In this document: piece after piece, positions 38,298-47,382 of the stretch | Layout: every line of letters begins with the position of its first letter | How positions within the stretch are numbered: position 1 is the first letter of the stretch | Assembly: GCA_035532115.1 (NCBI GenBank) | Contig: DATKRO010000037.1 | Coordinates: 62,001-126,000, forward strand | Direction: 5' to 3' | DNA length: 64,000 nucleotides | Source: Acaudatibacter sp035532115 | GTDB taxonomy: Bacteria > Pseudomonadota > Alphaproteobacteria > Caulobacterales > Caulobacteraceae | Position numbers and translations under genes: made by a program | Notes under the pieces: generated by a model | Databases searched by the model: none | What the model saw: only the letters and a program-made list of their open reading frames with translations | What the model was told of the DNA's origin: nothing

Positions 38298-39123
38298 CGC
38301 CGCGAGCCCGGTGAGCGCGGTCGTCCCCTGCAAGGGGCGCCTGGCGCATCTGAAGATCACCTTGCCGCTCCTGATGGCGCTGCCGCTGCGGGAAGTCGTG
38401 GTGGTCGACTACGACTGTCCGGAGGGAACCGGCGACTGGGTGCAGACGACCTTCCCAGCGGCCCGCCTGGTCCGGGTCGCAAACCAGCCCGGCTTCAGCA
38501 TCTCCGTCGCCCGAAATCTCGGCGCCAGGGTCACCACCGCGCCCTGGATCTTCTTCGTCGACGCCGACACCAAGGTCTTTCCCGGACTTTGGGACGAGAT
38601 CGCGCCGCGGCTGGCGCCAGGCGCCTTCTTCGTCGCCGAACCGCGCCTCTTCGACCTGTGGGGCACCTTCGTGACGGCGCGGACGGACTTCGACGCGCTC
38701 GGCGGATTCGACGAGATCTTTCAGGGCTGGGGCGGGGAGGACGCCGATTTCCTCGAGCGCCTGGTGATCCTCGGCCGCCGGCCGCTGCGCTTCGATGCGC
38801 GTCTGGCCGAGGCGATCCAGCACTCCGACGAATTGCGGATGCGCCACCACCAGAACAGGGACCGCCAGCTCAGCGGCCTCGTCAACGACACCTACCGCAT
38901 GATCAAGAACGATCTGGCCCGCCAGGGCGCGCCCCTCGACGAGGCGATGCGCCTGCGCCTCTACGGCGAGGTGCGCGAAAGCATGGCCGACGGCGCCCGC
39001 GCCACGACCTACGAGGTGCGCTTTCGCGACTACCCGATGCACGATCACGTGCTGACCGCGACACTGAAGTACCAGCTCAGACCTCAGGACGGCGCGGCTC
39101 CAGCAGACCCGCCAGCTCGATGA
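38290..39123 (+). CDS. Family 2 glycosyltransferase
   Basis: This 277-residue GT-A glycosyltransferase has an N-terminal nucleotide-binding domain (VVPCKGRLAHL, VVDYDCPEGTGDW), the metal-binding FVDADTKVFPG (DAD near residue 98) and the C-terminal GWGGEDADFLERL motif of the galactosyltransferase/chondroitin-polymerase-like C domain. The acceptor is unknown; cell-surface glycans are likely. The ATG lies eight bases inside the end of carB, so it is probably co-transcribed with it. Its last 47 bases overlap the 3' end of the HAD gene on the other strand. Confidence 0.87.
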
Positions 39124-39838
39124 GGTCGTCGGCGCAGTAGTCGAACGCGTCCGGCGGCCGCTGCGGCTCCCGGCCGGATCCATTCTCCAGCGGCCGGTGC
39201 ACGTAGGCGGTCCTAAACCCGCGCGCCGCCGCGGCTCTCAGGTCCGCGGGATGGGCAGCCACCATCAGGCACTCGGCCGGCTCCAGCCCGAGCATGAGCG
39301 CGGCGCAATCGTAGGCCCTGGGCTCGGGCTTGTAGGCGCGCGCCACCTCGGCGCCCAGGATCACGTCCCACGCCAGCCCGGCGCGCCGGGCCATGTTCAC
39401 CATCAGGGCCACGTTGCCATTCGAGAGCGTCGCCAGGACGAAGTGAGGCTTCAGCCGCCCCAGGCCCTCGATGACGTCGGGCCACGGATCGAGGCGATGC
39501 CAGGCCCGGTTGAGGCCTTCGACCTCGGCGCCCGAGAGGACGATCCCGCATTCACCGAGCAGCGCCAGCAGGTTCTCCCGATGCAGTTCGTCGAGCACCA
39601 CGAATGGCCGCTCCCCGGAGCGCACCGCCTGCATCGCCGGCTGGTAGAGGGCGCGCCAGCGGTCGGCGAAATCGCCCCAGTCGAGCCTCAGGCCCTTGGG
39701 CGCGAGCAGAACCTCGGCCTCGCGCGCGATGGACGAACGCCAATCGACCACGGTCCCAAAGACGTCGAAGGTCAGCGCCTTGATCGCCCGACCCGAGGGC
39801 CGGGCCGCCGACCCACGCAGAACCGTCTCGTCCGACAT
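39077..39838 (-). CDS. HAD-type haloacid dehalogenase-like hydrolase
   Basis: This 253-residue HAD superfamily member resembles 2-haloacid dehalogenase type II. The nucleophile is Asp25 in LTFDVFGTVVDW, motif II is LATLSNGNVA, the conserved Lys lies in YKPEPRAYDCA, and motif IV is MVAAHPADLRAAAARGF. In true L-2-haloacid dehalogenases the nucleophile attacks the C-Cl bond of short haloacids, but many relatives act on other substrates, so activity is not certain. The ATG at 39836-39838 is used. It diverges from the SDR gene by 89 bases and converges on the glycosyltransferase with an overlap. Confidence 0.88.
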   Translation of the reverse strand: MSDETVLRGSAARPSGRAIKALTFDVFGTVVDWRSSIAREAEVLLAPKGLRLDWGDFADRWRALYQPAMQAVRSGERPFVVLDELHRENLLALLGECGIVLSGAEVEGLNRAWHRLDPWPDVIEGLGRLKPHFVLATLSNGNVALMVNMARRAGLAWDVILGAEVARAYKPEPRAYDCAALMLGLEPAECLMVAAHPADLRAAAARGFRTAYVHRPLENGSGREPQRPPDAFDYCADDLIELAGLLEPRRPEV

Positions 39839-39927
39839 CCCGGTCCCTCCTGACGCCGGGTCAGGCTTGGCGCGTTGCAGGGCCGGTGTAGAACCGGCCT
39901 CGATTTGGTCAACTGACGGAGGGCGTC

Positions 39928-40716
39928 ATGGGTCGCGTCGAGGGGAAAGTGGCTCTGGTCACGGGCGGCGCCAGCGGCATCGGGGCTGGGTGCGCCGAGG
40001 CTCTGGCTCGCGAGGGGGCGCGCGTCGTCATCAGCGACATCCAGGACGTCAAGGGCGCCGAGGTGGTCGCAGCCATCGAGAAGGCCGGCGGCCGGGCGCG
40101 TTTCGTGCGCCACGACGTCACCAGCGAAGACGCCTGGCTCGGCGTCGTCGCCGACATCGAGCGCCAGGAAGGCCGGCTCGACATCCTGGTCAACAACGCC
40201 GGCATCGGCCTCGGCAGCGCCTCGATCACCACCATGACCCTGGAGGACTGGCGCCGCCAGCAGGCGATCAACGTCGAGGGCGTCTTCCTCGGGATCAAGC
40301 ATTCGCTGCCGCTGATGCGCAAGGCCGGCCACGGCGGCTCGATCGTCAACATGTCGTCGGTGGCGGGGCTCAAGGGTTCGCCGACGCTGGCCGCCTACTG
40401 CGCCACCAAGGGCGCGGTGCGCCTCTTCACCAAGTCCATCGCCATGGAATGCGCCAACGCCAAGGACGGGGTGCGCGTCAACTCGGTGCATCCAGGCATC
40501 ATCGAGACGCCGATCTGGCTGGGCATCGCCGGCGTGGGCCCGACCGGCGCCAACGCCCCGCCCGACCTCGACGCCATGTCGGCCATGGCGGTGCCGCTGG
40601 GCGTCAAGGGCCTGCCTTCCGACATCGCCAACGGCGTCCTGTGGCTGGCGTCCGACGAGTCCCGCTATGTCACCGGCGCCGAACTCGTCATCGACGGGGG
40701 CCTGTCGGTGCGATGA
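39928..40716 (+). CDS. Short-chain dehydrogenase/reductase
   Basis: This 262-residue classical SDR has the cofactor motif TGGASGIG (residues 13-20), NNAGIG near residue 90, a catalytic Ser in NMSSVAG, and YCATK (Tyr157, Lys161). The end VTGAELVIDGGLSV is typical. The acidic residue after the second strand (SDIQD) favours NAD over NADP. Similar enzymes oxidise cyclic alcohols and hydroxysteroids; the substrate here is unknown. The gene stands alone, with the convergent EamA gene downstream. Confidence 0.92.
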   Translation: MGRVEGKVALVTGGASGIGAGCAEALAREGARVVISDIQDVKGAEVVAAIEKAGGRARFVRHDVTSEDAWLGVVADIERQEGRLDILVNNAGIGLGSASITTMTLEDWRRQQAINVEGVFLGIKHSLPLMRKAGHGGSIVNMSSVAGLKGSPTLAAYCATKGAVRLFTKSIAMECANAKDGVRVNSVHPGIIETPIWLGIAGVGPTGANAPPDLDAMSAMAVPLGVKGLPSDIANGVLWLASDESRYVTGAELVIDGGLSVR

Positions 40717-40756
40717 GGCGGGCTTTCGCGGGCGCGCCAGCCGCGCCGGCGAGGCC

Positions 40757-41593
40757 CTACCCGCTCGCCAGCAGCACCATGGCGCCCAGGCCGATGACGC
40801 CGGCGCTGGCGAGCCTGGCCGCGGTCACCTTCTCCTTCAGGAACACCACCGCGATCACCACGCCGAAGAGGATCGAGGTCTCGCGCAGCGCCGCCAGACG
40901 CGGGATGTCGCCCAGGCGGAACGCCCACAGCGCCAGGCCGTAGCTGACGATCGAGAGCGCGCCAGCGACGATCCCGGCCCGCCATTGGGTGCGCGCCGTC
41001 AGCACGAACGTGCGTCCCCGCCACGACGCGAAGAGGCCGCCGATGACGGCGCCGTCGATCAGGAAGCTCCAGGCGATGTAGCTGGGCGCGGTCGGGGCGG
41101 CGCGCACGCCTTGCGCATCGGCAACCGTGTAGAGCGCGATGCAGGCGCCCGTCAGCAGCGACCACGCCAGCGCCGGACGCGACAGATGCCGCCCGAACGC
41201 GGCGATCGTCACTCCGACGCAGACGCAGGCGACGCCCGCGGCGATGGCCAGGGTGATCGGCTCGCCAAAGAGGCTCACCACGATGATGGAGGCAAGGCCC
41301 GGCGCGGCCCCGCGCATCAGGGGATAGGCCACCATCATGTCTGCGGCTTCGAAGGCCCGGATCAGCGAGAAGAGGTAGACGAAATGGATCGCGCCCGAGA
41401 CCGCCAGCCAGCCCCAGGCGGGCTGCGGCAGGGGCAGGACGAAGACCAGGGGCAGCACCATCAACCCGGACGCCCCGTCGATCAGCGCCCGGCTCGACAT
41501 CTTGTCCGCGCCCGACTTCAGCGTCGCGTTGACGATGGCGTGCGCCGCGCCGGAGACGAGGACCATGGCGCTGGCGAGGCCCTGCCCGGTCAT
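40757..41593 (-). CDS. EamA/DMT family permease
   Basis: This 278-residue protein is a drug/metabolite transporter with ten hydrophobic helices formed by two EamA repeats; markers are RAFEAADMMVAYPLMRGAAP in the first half and LRETSILFGVVIAVVFLKEK in the second. The substrate is unknown. The ATG at 41591-41593 overlaps the stop of the SRPBCC gene by four bases, so the two genes, together with the MurA-like gene upstream, form a coupled three-gene run on the minus strand. Confidence 0.88.
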   Translation of the reverse strand: MTGQGLASAMVLVSGAAHAIVNATLKSGADKMSSRALIDGASGLMVLPLVFVLPLPQPAWGWLAVSGAIHFVYLFSLIRAFEAADMMVAYPLMRGAAPGLASIIVVSLFGEPITLAIAAGVACVCVGVTIAAFGRHLSRPALAWSLLTGACIALYTVADAQGVRAAPTAPSYIAWSFLIDGAVIGGLFASWRGRTFVLTARTQWRAGIVAGALSIVSYGLALWAFRLGDIPRLAALRETSILFGVVIAVVFLKEKVTAARLASAGVIGLGAMVLLASG

Positions 41594-42045
41594 CTCTCCT
41601 TGTAGGCCTCGCGTGCGGCCCTGAAGGTTGCGAACGGGAAGGCGATCGGCGCCCCCGCCAGGGCGGCGGCCAGCATCTCCAGGTGCGCCTCCCAACCCGC
41701 GCAGGCCTTGCCGGCGTCCTCGGCTCCAGGCACGCGCAAGGTCAGGGTCAGCCGAGCCCCCGCCCCATCCGGGGCGATCTCGATGCGCACCGGCCGCTCT
41801 GGCTCGCCGGGCCGGCTCCAGGAGAACTCGACGAGGCGCGGCGCCTCGACGGCCGTCACGGCGCTGTCGATCACCGTGCCGGAATCCGCAAAGTCGAGAC
41901 ACACGCGCCCGCCCGCCTTCGCCTCGATCCGTCCGGGCGCCAGCCACAGCGCCAGCAGCGTCGCATCGGTCAGCGCCCGCCAGAGTTCGGCCGGCGGATG
42001 ATCCAGGCGCCGCGTCAGCACCGTTACGGTGAAGGCGCCATCCAT
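41590..42045 (-). CDS. SRPBCC/AHSA1 domain protein
   Basis: This 151-residue START-like protein is of the activator-of-Hsp90 C-terminal (AHSA1) type: it opens VTVLTRRLDHPPAELWRALTDATLLALWLAPG and continues with DSAVTAVEAPRLVEFSWSRPGEPERPVRIEIAPDGAGARLTLTL, which traces the beta-sheet. The fold binds small hydrophobic ligands; the function is not predictable. The ATG shares one base with the stop of the MurA-like gene (TGATG), and its own stop overlaps the EamA start. Confidence 0.88.
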   Translation of the reverse strand: MDGAFTVTVLTRRLDHPPAELWRALTDATLLALWLAPGRIEAKAGGRVCLDFADSGTVIDSAVTAVEAPRLVEFSWSRPGEPERPVRIEIAPDGAGARLTLTLRVPGAEDAGKACAGWEAHLEMLAAALAGAPIAFPFATFRAAREAYKER

Positions 42046-43346
42046 CAGGCCCACTCCACCTCGGCCCCGAGGCCGATCAGGTTCTCGACGAACCTCGGGT
42101 GGGCGCGGCGGATCGGATCGGCGTTGAGGATCGTCGACGTCCCCTCGATGCTGGCGGCCAGCATCAGCAGGGCGATGGCGACCCGGATGATGTAGGGACT
42201 CTCGACCTTGGCCGCCGCCAGCCTGCCGCCGCCGAAGGTGATCACCCGGTGCGGATCGCAGCTCACCGCGTGAGCGCCGAACTTGGCCAGTTCCGAGGTC
42301 CAGCCGAGCGCACCCTCGTAGACCTTGTTCCAGAACATCATCTGGCCCTCGGCGCGCGCTCCCAGAGCGATGAAGATCGGCAGCAGGTCCACCGGCAGAT
42401 ACGGCCATGGGGCCGCCTCGACCTTGGGGAGGATATAGGAGGTGAAGGGCTGGGCGATCCGCAGCGGACCTTCGGCCCGGGAACACGACCAGCCGTCGCG
42501 ATGGGCCACCGCGACCCCGAACTTGCCGAAGGTGCGGTCGATCAGCGGGAACTGCTCGGGGTGGGCGTTGCGCACCGCCACCTCACCGCCGGTGATGGCG
42601 CCCAGAGCCAGGAAGGTGGCGATCTCATGGAAATCCTCGGCGAAGTCGTGCTCGGCGCCGCCAAGCCGCCCGACGCCCTCCACCGTAATGCGGCTCGTGC
42701 CCACGCCCTCGATCCGCGCGCCCATCTTGGCGAGGAAGGCGCACAGCTCCTGTACGTGCGGCTCGGAAGCGGCGTTGGTGAGCGTCGAGACCCCGTCGGC
42801 CAGCGCCGCGCAGAGGATGAAGTTCTCGGTGGTGGTCACCGAGGCATAGTCGAGCCAGTGGCTCGCCGCCGCATAGGGACGGCCATTGCGGGCGCGGTTG
42901 GAGAGCGCCAGGGCGCCGTCCTCGGCCGCCACGTCGACGCCGAAGGTCTGGAACACCTCGATGTGCGGGTCGATCTCGCGCACCCCCAGGGTGCAGCCCT
43001 TGACGTCGCCCTCGATCCTGGCCTCGCCCAGCCTCGCCAGCATCGGCGGGATCAGCATGATCGAGGATCGCATGCCCTCCGGCAGGCGCGCGGCGCCGGC
43101 GTTCAGCCGTGGCGGATGGCGCAGGGTGGCGACGCCGGCCTCGAAATCCACCTGCACCTGGCTTCCCAGCCGCTCGAAGAGCGCGAGGATTTGGCGCGCG
43201 TCGGTGATGTCGGGGAGCCCGCGCAGGGTGACCGGTTCGTCGGTGAGCAGGGTGGCGCAGAGGATCGGCAGAACGGCGTTCTTGTTGGCCGAAGGAACGA
43301 TGCGCCCGCTCAGGCGTCTACCGCCTCGCACGATGAGATTGGCCAA
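42045..43346 (-). CDS. MurA-like UDP-GlcNAc enolpyruvyl transferase (divergent)
   Basis: This 433-residue member of the EPSP-synthase/MurA superfamily aligns to UDP-N-acetylglucosamine 1-carboxyvinyltransferase, the first committed step of peptidoglycan synthesis. It has SANKNAVLPI (the KN pair), MRSSIMLIPP, a loop KGCTLGVREIDPHIE that keeps the cysteine and arginine of the active-site loop, and PWPYLPVDLLP with the expected Asp. The segment that normally reads Asp-Leu-Arg near the C-terminus instead reads PYIIRVAIALLM. This may be a paralogue rather than the housekeeping MurA. The start is taken as a TTG at 43344-43346 (MANLIVRGGRRLSG) to complete the first strand; a GTG five codons later is the alternative. 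Confidence 0.8.
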   Translation of the reverse strand: MANLIVRGGRRLSGRIVPSANKNAVLPILCATLLTDEPVTLRGLPDITDARQILALFERLGSQVQVDFEAGVATLRHPPRLNAGAARLPEGMRSSIMLIPPMLARLGEARIEGDVKGCTLGVREIDPHIEVFQTFGVDVAAEDGALALSNRARNGRPYAAASHWLDYASVTTTENFILCAALADGVSTLTNAASEPHVQELCAFLAKMGARIEGVGTSRITVEGVGRLGGAEHDFAEDFHEIATFLALGAITGGEVAVRNAHPEQFPLIDRTFGKFGVAVAHRDGWSCSRAEGPLRIAQPFTSYILPKVEAAPWPYLPVDLLPIFIALGARAEGQMMFWNKVYEGALGWTSELAKFGAHAVSCDPHRVITFGGGRLAAAKVESPYIIRVAIALLMLAASIEGTSTILNADPIRRAHPRFVENLIGLGAEVEWA

Positions 43347-43455
43347 GGATGCGCCCCGCCGCTTTTCGAGGGAACTGGATGACGCCGCCGCACTTAGCCC
43401 AAAGCCTCTCCGAGAGCGAGGCCGTAGAAGTCGCGGGCGCCCGGTCCGCCGCCCC

Positions 43456-43484
43456 TTGAGTTTCAGGACGCTCGCCCCTACTCT
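43456..43484 (+). promoter_or_regulatory. Candidate sigma-70 promoter for greA
   Basis: TTGAGT (43456-43461) and TACTCT (43479-43484) are separated by 17 bases, about 75 bases before the greA ATG. It lies in the 211-base divergent spacer shared with the MurA-like gene. This is a visual call only. Confidence 0.35.
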
Positions 43485-43557
43485 TTCCACCCCCGGACGC
43501 CAGCGCCCGCGGCCGGAGTTTGATTCTTCGCAAAGGGCGAGTCGAGCCAACACCCGA

Positions 43558-44031
43558 ATGGAAAAGGCGCCAATGACCGTCGAGGGCTATCAGGCCCTCG
43601 ACGAAGAACTGAAGCGTTTGAAGACGCAGGAGCGGCCGAGCGCCATCGCCGCCATCGCGGAGGCGCGCACGCATGGCGACCTCTCCGAGAACGCCGAATA
43701 CCACGCCGCCAAGGAGCGGCAGGGCTGGGTCGAAAGCCGCATCGCCGAGATCGAGGATCGGATCGCGCGCGCCCAGATCATCGACATCTCGAAGCTGTCG
43801 GGCGATCAGGTGAAGTTCGGCGCCACCGTCAGCGTGGTCGACGAGGACACCGACGAGGAGGCTCGCTACCAGATCGTCGGCGAGCACGAGGCCGACGTGC
43901 GCTCGGGCAAGATCTCCATCGCCTCGCCGATCGCCAGAGCCATGATCGGCAAGGAGCGGGGCGACGTCGTCGAGGTCAATACCCCCGGCGGGGTCAAGGC
44001 CTACGAGATTCTCAAAGTCGAGTGGGCCTGA
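43558..44031 (+). CDS. greA: Transcription elongation factor GreA
   Basis: This 157-residue protein is a standard GreA: an N-terminal antiparallel coiled coil (MTVEGYQALDEELKRLKTQERPSAIAAI, EARTHGDLSENAEYHAAKERQ) and a C-terminal globular domain (FGATVSVVDEDTDEEARYQIVG, KERGDVVEVNTPGG). The acidic tip (GDLSENAEY) reaches the RNA polymerase active site and stimulates cleavage of backtracked RNA. The ATG at 43558 gives the usual N-terminus (MEKAPMTVEGY). The ribosome-binding site is weak. The cytidylyltransferase gene follows within five bases. Confidence 0.97.
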   Translation: MEKAPMTVEGYQALDEELKRLKTQERPSAIAAIAEARTHGDLSENAEYHAAKERQGWVESRIAEIEDRIARAQIIDISKLSGDQVKFGATVSVVDEDTDEEARYQIVGEHEADVRSGKISIASPIARAMIGKERGDVVEVNTPGGVKAYEILKVEWA

Positions 44032-44035
44032 GGCC

Positions 44036-44755
44036 CTGATCCTCGCCGTCCTGCAGGCGCGCACGAGTTCCAGCCGGCTGCCGGGCAAGGTGCTGATGCC
44101 GCTCGCCGGCGCGCCGATGATCGTGCGCCAGATCGAACGCATCCGGCGCGCGCGGCGCATCGAGCGCCTCGTCGTCGCCACCAGCACCGATGCGAGCGAC
44201 GACGCGCTCGCCGAGGTGGTTCGCCGGCAAGGGACGCAGGTGCATCGCGGACCGCTCGACGACGTCCTCGCCCGGTTCGTCGGCGCGCTCGACGCGTTCG
44301 GGCCGGCCGAGTACGTGGTGCGGCTGACCGGCGACTGCCCGCTCGCCGATCCGCAGGTCATCGACGCGACCCTCGCCCATGTGCTCGACGCCGGCGTCGA
44401 CTACGGCTCCAACACCCCGCCGCATCGCAGCTTCCCCAAGGGACTCGACGTCGAGATGATGACGGCCGATGCCCTGCGCCTGGCCGCGACGCGGGCCGCG
44501 ACGGTCGAGGAGCGCGAGCATGTCACCTGGGCGCTGCATCAGCGGCCCGACCTCTACCGGCAAGCCTTCCTCAGCCAGACCGCGGAGGAAGGCGACGTGC
44601 GCTGGACCGTGGACTACGCCGACGACTACCGGTTCGTGTGCGCCGTCTACGATGCGCTCTACCCCGGCAACCCCGGCTTCGCCTCCGACGACGTGCGCCG
44701 GCTGGTGCGCTCCAGGCCCGATCTCGTCACCTTCGGCGGCGAGCGCCGCGTCTGA
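44036..44755 (+). CDS. SpsF-like cytidylyltransferase with apparent CTG start
   Basis: This is a nucleotidyltransferase of the acylneuraminate cytidylyltransferase/SpsF family, which activates sugars as CMP derivatives for surface polysaccharides. The family's N-terminal nucleotide-binding motif is present as AVLQARTSSSRLPGKVLMPL, and GDCPLADPQVIDA is the following metal-site region. The first ATG, GTG or TTG in frame (GTG at 44090) lies within that motif, so the true start must be upstream; the only reasonable codon is CTG at 44036, five bases after the greA stop, giving 239 residues starting ILAVLQARTSS. Either a rare CTG start or a sequence error explains this. It is probably co-transcribed with greA. 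Confidence 0.8.
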   Translation: MILAVLQARTSSSRLPGKVLMPLAGAPMIVRQIERIRRARRIERLVVATSTDASDDALAEVVRRQGTQVHRGPLDDVLARFVGALDAFGPAEYVVRLTGDCPLADPQVIDATLAHVLDAGVDYGSNTPPHRSFPKGLDVEMMTADALRLAATRAATVEEREHVTWALHQRPDLYRQAFLSQTAEEGDVRWTVDYADDYRFVCAVYDALYPGNPGFASDDVRRLVRSRPDLVTFGGERRV

Positions 44756-44860
44756 GCGGCGTTTCGGGCCCGGCGACCGCCAGCCATGCCCCGACGCGCC
44801 CTGACGGACGCGCCTGGGGCCGGACGAGCCGCGGACGCCGAGAGGGAGGACGCGCGCCCT

Positions 44861-46039
44861 TTAGTGATAGACCTCGAAGAGGCCCGCGCCGCCCATGCCG
44901 GTGCCGATGCACATGGTCACCATGGCGTAGCGGATCTTCGGGCCGCGCCGATGCGCCTCCTGCAGGACGTGCCCGGTGAGCCGCGCGCCGGTCATGCCGA
45001 ACGGATGGCCGATGGCGATCGAGCCGCCGTTGACGTTGTACTTCTCCGGATCGATGCCCAGGGTGTCGCGGCAGTAGAGACACTGGCTGGCGAAGGCCTC
45101 GTTCAGCTCCCAGAGGTCGATGTCGTCGACCTTGAGGCCGTGGCGCTCCAGCAGCCGGGGCACCGCGAACACCGGCCCGATGCCCATTTCGTCCGGCTTG
45201 CAGCCCGCCACGGCCCAGCCCATGAATCGGCCCATCGGCTTGATGTCGCGGCGCTTGGCCTCGTCGGAATCCATGATCACCACCGCGGCCGCGCCGTCGG
45301 AGAGCTGCGAGGCGTTGCCCGCGGTTATGAACTTGCCCGGACCCTTGACCGGCTCCAGCTTGGCCAGGCCCTCGCGGGTGGTTTCGGGGCGATTGCACTC
45401 GTCGCGATCGACGGTGTAGTCGACGATGGTCTCCTCGCCCGTCTCCTTGTTGACCTTCTTCATCTTGGTCTTCATCGGGACGATCTCGTCCTTGAACTTG
45501 CCGGCCTGCTGGGCGGCCGCCATGCGCATCTGCGATTCGTAGGAGAACTCGTCCTGGTATTCGCGGGCGATCTTGTAGCGCTCCGCCACCACGTCGGCGG
45601 TGTCGATCATCGCCATGTGGAAGTCCGGGTACATCTGGGTCAGGCGCGGATCGTTGTTTTCGCGGTCGCCGCCGCCGCCGCGGAAGCTGATGGACTCCAC
45701 CCCGCCGGCCACGACGATCTTGGCGCTGTCGTCCTGGACGTAGCGCGCCGCCATGGCGATCGACTGCAGGCCCGAGGAGCAGAACCGGTTGACGGTGACG
45801 CCCGCCGTCGTCTGCGGCAGGTCGGCCAGCAGCGCCGCGGCGCGGCCGATGGCGCCGTTGGAATGCGCCACGTTGCCCATGAAGACATCTTCCACCGTCT
45901 CCGGCTCGACGCCCGAGCGCTGCACCGCGTGCTTCACCGCGTGCGCGGCCATGCTGACCGTCGGCGTGATGTTGAAGCCTCCGCGCGCCGACTTGGCGAG
46001 CCCCGTGCGGGCGTAGGAGACGACGACCGGATCACCCAT
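44861..46039 (-). CDS. Acetyl-CoA acyltransferase (thiolase)
   Basis: This 392-residue thiolase family enzyme has all three catalytic elements: the nucleophile Cys87 in VNRFCSSGLQS, His in GGSIAIGHPFGMTGAR near residue 345, and the second Cys in MCIGTGMGGAG near 377. Degradative thiolases release acetyl-CoA from 3-ketoacyl-CoA. This sequence is close to acetyl-CoA C-acyltransferases of fatty acid breakdown in alphaproteobacteria. GGAGGA precedes the ATG at 46037-46039. No dehydrogenase or hydratase of beta-oxidation is adjacent. Confidence 0.95.
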   Translation of the reverse strand: MGDPVVVSYARTGLAKSARGGFNITPTVSMAAHAVKHAVQRSGVEPETVEDVFMGNVAHSNGAIGRAAALLADLPQTTAGVTVNRFCSSGLQSIAMAARYVQDDSAKIVVAGGVESISFRGGGGDRENNDPRLTQMYPDFHMAMIDTADVVAERYKIAREYQDEFSYESQMRMAAAQQAGKFKDEIVPMKTKMKKVNKETGEETIVDYTVDRDECNRPETTREGLAKLEPVKGPGKFITAGNASQLSDGAAAVVIMDSDEAKRRDIKPMGRFMGWAVAGCKPDEMGIGPVFAVPRLLERHGLKVDDIDLWELNEAFASQCLYCRDTLGIDPEKYNVNGGSIAIGHPFGMTGARLTGHVLQEAHRRGPKIRYAMVTMCIGTGMGGAGLFEVYH

Positions 46040-46134
46040 GAATATCCTCCCAAACAGGCGTTCGAATGCGTTCTACTCCTCCATGAACCGCTGGCTAGGG
46101 AAAAACAATCGCGCGAGTCGGCGCCGAAACCGGC

Positions 46135-47382
46135 TCATGCGCCGGGGCGGTCCTGGCGCGCCGGCGCCCGCGCTGCGGACGAATAGCGGACCTCGGCAAA
46201 GCCGAGCACCGCCGCCGCCGCCATCGCCGAGGCGAAGGCGTAGAAGTACGGGACCGAACGGCTGAGCGAGAACAGCACCCCCATGACGAGGTTGGAGACG
46301 AACTGGCCGACAGCGCGCGCCACCGAGAGGAATCCCATGCCGCGCGAGAGCGTCGGCGCGCCGACGAGCGAGGAGATCAGCGTCGGCTCGAAGGTCTCCA
46401 CCGCGCCCATGCCGGCGCCGAGCACGGCGATGAAGAGGTAGAACGCCAGCGCATTCATGTGGAGGAGCACGCTGAGGCCCACCAGCCCCGATCCGAGGGC
46501 GGAGGGCAGGTAGCCGAGGAGCCAGAGCGAGCGCAGCGGCGAGGCTTTCAGCGCGCCCAGCAGATAGCCGCTCGCCGCCGAGACCGCGAGATAGACGACA
46601 TAGGCGAGCACGCCCAGTTCGTAGCCCGAGGTCGTGGCGCGGCCGCCGCTGGCGGTGAGGATCGGAAAGCCGAGATTGTAGAAGCTGAAGCCGTAGAGCA
46701 CGGCGCCGGCGAGGAGGCAGACCAGCAGGGTGCGGTCGGCGCGCGCGCCGGCGACGCCGGCTTCGCCGCGCTGCGCCAGCGAGGTCGTCTCGGGATAGAG
46801 TTGGGTGCGGCGCACGAAGAACAGCAGGCCGGTCGAGACCGCCAGGGGCGCGATGGCGCCCAGCATGATGAGGCCGATCGGCCAGCCCAGCGCGATCGAG
46901 AGCAGCGCCGCCAGCGCCGACAGCATACCGCCGGCGATGTCGAGGGCGTGCAGGAAGCCGAAGGCGAAGCCCCGCTCGCCGGCCGCCGTCACCTGGACCA
47001 GCAGAGCGCGCCTGGGCGGGGAGCGGAAGTAGCGCGCCCACCAGCCCAGAATGAACAGCAGGCCCGAGAGCCACGCAACATGCGTCAGACCGCAGAGCGC
47101 CATCAGCGGAATGAAGCAGTTGCCGATGATGGCGATCCGCTTCCTGTCGAAGCGGTCGCCGGCCAGCCCGCCGAGGTAGGAGACCAGGGCGCCCGCGCCG
47201 AAGGCGATGGCGGTGACGGCGCCATACCAGTAGACCGGCGCGTGCAGGACGAAGACGAGATAGAGCGGATAGAGCGCCGCGACGCCCTGATAGCCGAGGT
47301 CGGCGAAGAAGGCCGACAGGCAGAGCAGCACCCCGTCGCGGGTCATGCGCCGGGCCGGAGAGATGGCGGCGAGCCTGGTCAT
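46135..47382 (-). CDS. MFS transporter
   Basis: This 415-residue major facilitator has about twelve hydrophobic helices. The loop between helices 2 and 3 reads LGGLAGDRFDRKRIAIIG, a version of the family's GxxxDRxGR motif. The tail has a short cytoplasmic end (AARAPARQDRPG). The substrate cannot be told. The ATG at 47380-47382 is used. The gene stands apart: a 95-base gap separates it from the thiolase, and a long region of broken genes lies upstream. Confidence 0.88.
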   Translation of the reverse strand: MTRLAAISPARRMTRDGVLLCLSAFFADLGYQGVAALYPLYLVFVLHAPVYWYGAVTAIAFGAGALVSYLGGLAGDRFDRKRIAIIGNCFIPLMALCGLTHVAWLSGLLFILGWWARYFRSPPRRALLVQVTAAGERGFAFGFLHALDIAGGMLSALAALLSIALGWPIGLIMLGAIAPLAVSTGLLFFVRRTQLYPETTSLAQRGEAGVAGARADRTLLVCLLAGAVLYGFSFYNLGFPILTASGGRATTSGYELGVLAYVVYLAVSAASGYLLGALKASPLRSLWLLGYLPSALGSGLVGLSVLLHMNALAFYLFIAVLGAGMGAVETFEPTLISSLVGAPTLSRGMGFLSVARAVGQFVSNLVMGVLFSLSRSVPYFYAFASAMAAAAVLGFAEVRYSSAARAPARQDRPGA

